Assembly (NCBI GenBank): GCA_035315065.1
Contig: DATFYM010000068.1
Span: 1-64,000, forward strand
Direction: 5' to 3'
From: DATFYM01 sp035315065
GTDB lineage: Bacteria > Acidobacteriota > Terriglobia > UBA7540
Length of the DNA stretch: 64,000 bases
Made by a program: the position numbers and the translations under genes. Below the pieces are notes generated by a model, which was not told the origin of the DNA, did no database searches, and saw only the letters and a list, made by a program, of their open reading frames with translations. Position 1 is the stretch's first letter. Each line of letters opens with the position of its first letter. Shown here one piece after another: positions 61,625 through 64,000 of this stretch.

Positions 61625-61735
61625 TCACTCGGGCGAAAGGAAGATCACGATGAAGGTGTCTGGCAATGAGATCTTATTCGGCGGGCTCAGCCCTTCCCGC
61701 GGACCGGACGCGCCCGAAGCGCACCTCCAATACTA
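61625..61735 (-). other. Short conserved frame upstream of the ankyrin paralogue
   Basis: GPREGLSPPN...DTFIVIFLSPE-stop; counterpart of 49378-49490. Both copies are preceded by TGGTAGTAT, a possible -10-like word. Confidence 0.4.
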
Positions 61736-62102
61736 CCATAGAAAAGTGCTCGGCGAAGTGGGGCCTGAGGTGGGAATCGATGCTCGGTGCCGTACAATTC
61801 TTTGCTGTCGGCTGAGGCAACGAGCTTAGCGGCAAGGGCGGATTGGGATGAAAAACGAGGTTCCGGAAGACAGAACCACGGCGCTTTTGATGATACAGTG
61901 GGTTGAGGGATTTCGGCCTACACAGCGGCATTGCCTGGGCGGAACCGCTCTTCAGCATCGGCCGTCCCCGGCGCGACGAACCCGTTGGCGCTGAGCACCT
62001 CGCTCGTGGCCTGGCTCACGGCTGCGCTGCTGTGGATTTGCGCCGGATACTTCCTCGTTCGGAGGCCCAAACCGGAACTGCAACGCGCCTGAAGGACAGC
62101 GA
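61736..62102. other. Intergenic region with a possible membrane-protein remnant
   Basis: A plus-strand frame ending at 62090-62092 reads NPLALSTSLVAWLTAALLWICAGYFLVRRPKPELQRA-stop, a membrane helix followed by a basic tail, with no plausible start. It may be the end of a lost gene. It ends ten bases before the start of the ABC-F gene. Confidence 0.3.
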
Positions 62103-63950
62103 GTGAGGAGGACGTCGAGCAACTTGGCTCCCATCATCAATGCTCAAGGACTATCGAAGCAGTACGGGATCACCCCGCTGTTCCAAAACCTCTCCTTCAC
62201 CGTGTCGGAAGGAGACCGGATCGGTCTGATCGGCCCGAACGGTTCAGGCAAGTCCACGCTGCTGGAGATTCTCTGCGGTCGCGTAAAACCCGACAGCGGC
62301 GAGGTTGCGACTCGGAAGCGCAGCAGGCTCAGCTACGTCGCGCAGGTGTCCGATTTTGCACCGGGGGAGACGGTGAGATCGGTGGTCGAGAGGGCGCTGG
62401 AAAGGGCGGCGGTACCCCCGGCCGAGCGGCCGGCCCGGACATCCGAGGCGCTGGGCCGCGCCGGCTTCGTTGACTTTGACACTCCCGCCACAGCTTTGTC
62501 GGGTGGCTGGCGCAAACGCCTCCGGATCACTGAGGGGCTGGTGCAGCGCGCAGACATTCTGCTTCTCGATGAGCCGACCAACCATTTGGACTTTGCCGGT
62601 ATCGAGTGGCTCGAATCCCTGCTTCAGAACGCGGCGTTCGCGTGCGTCGTGGTGAGCCACGATCGCTACTTCCTCGAGAATATTGCGAGCGAGGTGGTGG
62701 AGCTCAATCACGTCTATAATGATGGCTTGTTGCGCGTCAAAGGAAACTACAGCAGGTTTCTGGAGAAGAAAGAAGAATACCTCGAGGCGCAGGGGAGGCG
62801 GCAGGATGCCCTCGCCAATCGTGTGCATACGGAGCTGGAATGGCTGCGCCGGGGTCCCAAGGCCCGCCGGACCAAGGCCAAGGCGCGAATCGATAAAGCT
62901 CACGAGTTGATCGGCGAGTTGGCGGACCTGAACTCCCGCAGCCGCACCGCCACCGCCAAAATCGACTTTTCCGCGACGGACCGGCAAACCAAGCAGCTTG
63001 TCACCTTGGATGACGTTATGTACGGCATCGGTAATCGCACTCTGTTCGAAGGCCTGACTTTTACCGTGAGGTCGGGCATGCGAGTGGGGCTGGTTGGACA
63101 AAATGGGAGCGGCAAAACTACGCTGCTCCGTCTGCTGCGTGGCGACATTCAACCCACCGGCGGCGAGGTCCGCCGGGCTGACGCGTTGCGGATTGTCTAC
63201 TTCGACCAAAATCGCGAGCTTGATCCTGACCTCACTTTGCGCCGCGCCTTGGCGCCGGACAGCGATTCCGTCGTTTATCAAGAGCAAGTGATTCACGTCG
63301 CCTCATGGGCGGCCAGGTTCCTCTTTGCCCCGGACGACCTCAATCAGCCGGTCGGCCGGCTCTCCGGAGGCGAACGGGCCCGCGTCTTAATCGCACAGCT
63401 CATGCTCCAACCCGCGGACGTCTTGTTGCTGGATGAACCCACCAACGATTTGGATATCCCCACTCTCGAAATCCTGGAAGAGAGCCTGCTGGAATATCGT
63501 GGCGCGCTGGTGCTGGTGACGCACGATCGCTTCATGCTGGACCGTGTCTCGACCGTCGTCCTCGGCCTGGATGGTCTTGGTGGAGCAGAACGGTTCGGCG
63601 ACTACTCACAATGGGACGTTTGGCAGCGCGCGCGGCAGGCAAAGGTTGCTCGGAGCGTCCCGGCTGAAGCGACATGCCCACCAGGCCCGCCTTCCTCACC
63701 GGACGGCGCCCTCCGGGCAGCGGCAAGAAAGAAGCTCTCGTACTTGGAGTCGCGGGAGTTTGCCGCCATTGAAGGGAGAATCGCCGAGGCCGAACAGGAG
63801 CTTGACGTCTTACGTGCGGCGCTGGAAGATCCCGCCGTCATGAGCGACGCCTCGCGGCTTCAGACGATTTGTACGCAGATGGAAGAGACCCAGAAGAAAG
63901 TGGATAAGCTGTATGCTCGATGGGCGGAACTGGAACAAAAGCAGGGCTGA
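62103..63950 (+). CDS. uup: ABC-F family ATPase (Uup-like)
   Basis: GTG start 62103; 615 aa. Two nucleotide-binding domains without membrane helices: Walker A GPNGSGKST, signature ALSGGWRKRL, Walker B ADILLLDEPTNHLDF; second set GQNGSGKTT, LSGGERARVLIAQ, ADVLLLDEPTNDLDI. The linker is the charged helical ABC-F linker (FLEKKEEYLEAQGRRQDALANRVHTELEWLRRGPKARRTKAKARIDKAHE). The C-terminal coiled coil (~540-615; LDVLRAALEDPAVMSDASRLQTICTQMEETQKKVDKLYARWAELEQ) is typical of Uup. Ribosome-associated or DNA-binding translation factor; cytoplasmic. Uup is favoured over EttA because of the coiled-coil end. Confidence 0.9.
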   Translation: MRRTSSNLAPIINAQGLSKQYGITPLFQNLSFTVSEGDRIGLIGPNGSGKSTLLEILCGRVKPDSGEVATRKRSRLSYVAQVSDFAPGETVRSVVERALERAAVPPAERPARTSEALGRAGFVDFDTPATALSGGWRKRLRITEGLVQRADILLLDEPTNHLDFAGIEWLESLLQNAAFACVVVSHDRYFLENIASEVVELNHVYNDGLLRVKGNYSRFLEKKEEYLEAQGRRQDALANRVHTELEWLRRGPKARRTKAKARIDKAHELIGELADLNSRSRTATAKIDFSATDRQTKQLVTLDDVMYGIGNRTLFEGLTFTVRSGMRVGLVGQNGSGKTTLLRLLRGDIQPTGGEVRRADALRIVYFDQNRELDPDLTLRRALAPDSDSVVYQEQVIHVASWAARFLFAPDDLNQPVGRLSGGERARVLIAQLMLQPADVLLLDEPTNDLDIPTLEILEESLLEYRGALVLVTHDRFMLDRVSTVVLGLDGLGGAERFGDYSQWDVWQRARQAKVARSVPAEATCPPGPPSSPDGALRAAARKKLSYLESREFAAIEGRIAEAEQELDVLRAALEDPAVMSDASRLQTICTQMEETQKKVDKLYARWAELEQKQG

Positions 63951-63952
63951 GC

Positions 63953-64000
63953 ATGAGGAAAACCGTCAAGGTGAGCACGACCACGCGAGGCGCTTCCAAG
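63953..64000 (+). CDS. Start of a gene cut by the window edge
   Basis: ATG three bases after the uup stop; MRKTVKVSTTTRGASK, open to the edge. Too short to identify. Confidence 0.35.
   Translation, partial: MRKTVKVSTTTRGASK

Overview
The window reads as a chromosomal segment of a GC-rich Acidobacteriota genome, probably Solibacter/Bryobacter-like. The taxon is inferred from the gene set: two VWA proteins of the acidobacterial VWFA-related type, two large Oar-like TonB-dependent receptors with carboxypeptidase-regulatory N-termini, a Vps10/BNR-repeat secreted protein, ZAS-type anti-sigma architecture and a PEP-CTERM protein. No rRNA, tRNA, phage or cas gene was found. Coding density is ordinary, but an unusual number of small dispersed palindromic repeats sit between, at the ends of, and sometimes inside genes.

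Layout. 1-12 kb: 3' part of a repeat-rich PEP-CTERM surface protein; a frameshifted GH29 alpha-L-fucosidase; a frameshifted REP-associated (Y1/RAYT) transposase lying between GC-rich REP palindromes; a Vps10/BNR protein; yvcK; a TPR protein. 12-24 kb: VWA protein; a polycysteine leader peptide with its own promoter upstream of a rhodanese; a small winged-helix protein; MOSC protein; membrane spermidine-synthase-like protein; second VWA protein; bacilliredoxin. 24-31 kb: ClC channel with CBS domains; MarR regulator; three copies of a short direct repeat; ECF sigma factor translationally coupled to a zinc-finger/bactofilin-like/membrane fusion; XRE regulator; radical SAM protein. 32-42 kb: class-III aminotransferase, FAD oxidoreductase and YceI protein on one strand; TonB receptor; APC permease convergent with a diacylglycerol-kinase-type lipid kinase; small secreted protein; ligA. 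43-50 kb: hypothetical protein carrying a MITE-like insertion; frameshifted HicB; secreted His-rich protein; metallophosphoesterase; the tail of a heavy-metal P-type ATPase cut by a second copy of the same MITE-like element; ankyrin protein bracketed by inverted REPs. 50-64 kb: small CxxC membrane protein + TonB receptor + DtxR regulator (a probable metal-uptake group); small genes; ftsH and tilS; a decayed paralogue of the ankyrin gene; an ABC-F ATPase (uup).

The most notable signals are: (1) a superfamily of hairpin elements whose arms are quasi-tandem 7-bp (once 8-bp) units of many unrelated sequences, repeatedly placed exactly at stop codons and in several cases read through as in-frame insertions in proteins; (2) a Cys-rich, apparently leaderless short ORF ahead of a sulfurtransferase, which looks like a cysteine-responsive attenuator; (3) a REP/RAYT system whose palindromes supply start and stop codons to neighbouring genes; (4) a MITE-like element with TACGGTGACG-type termini in two inverted copies, one in a coding region and one capping a gene remnant.
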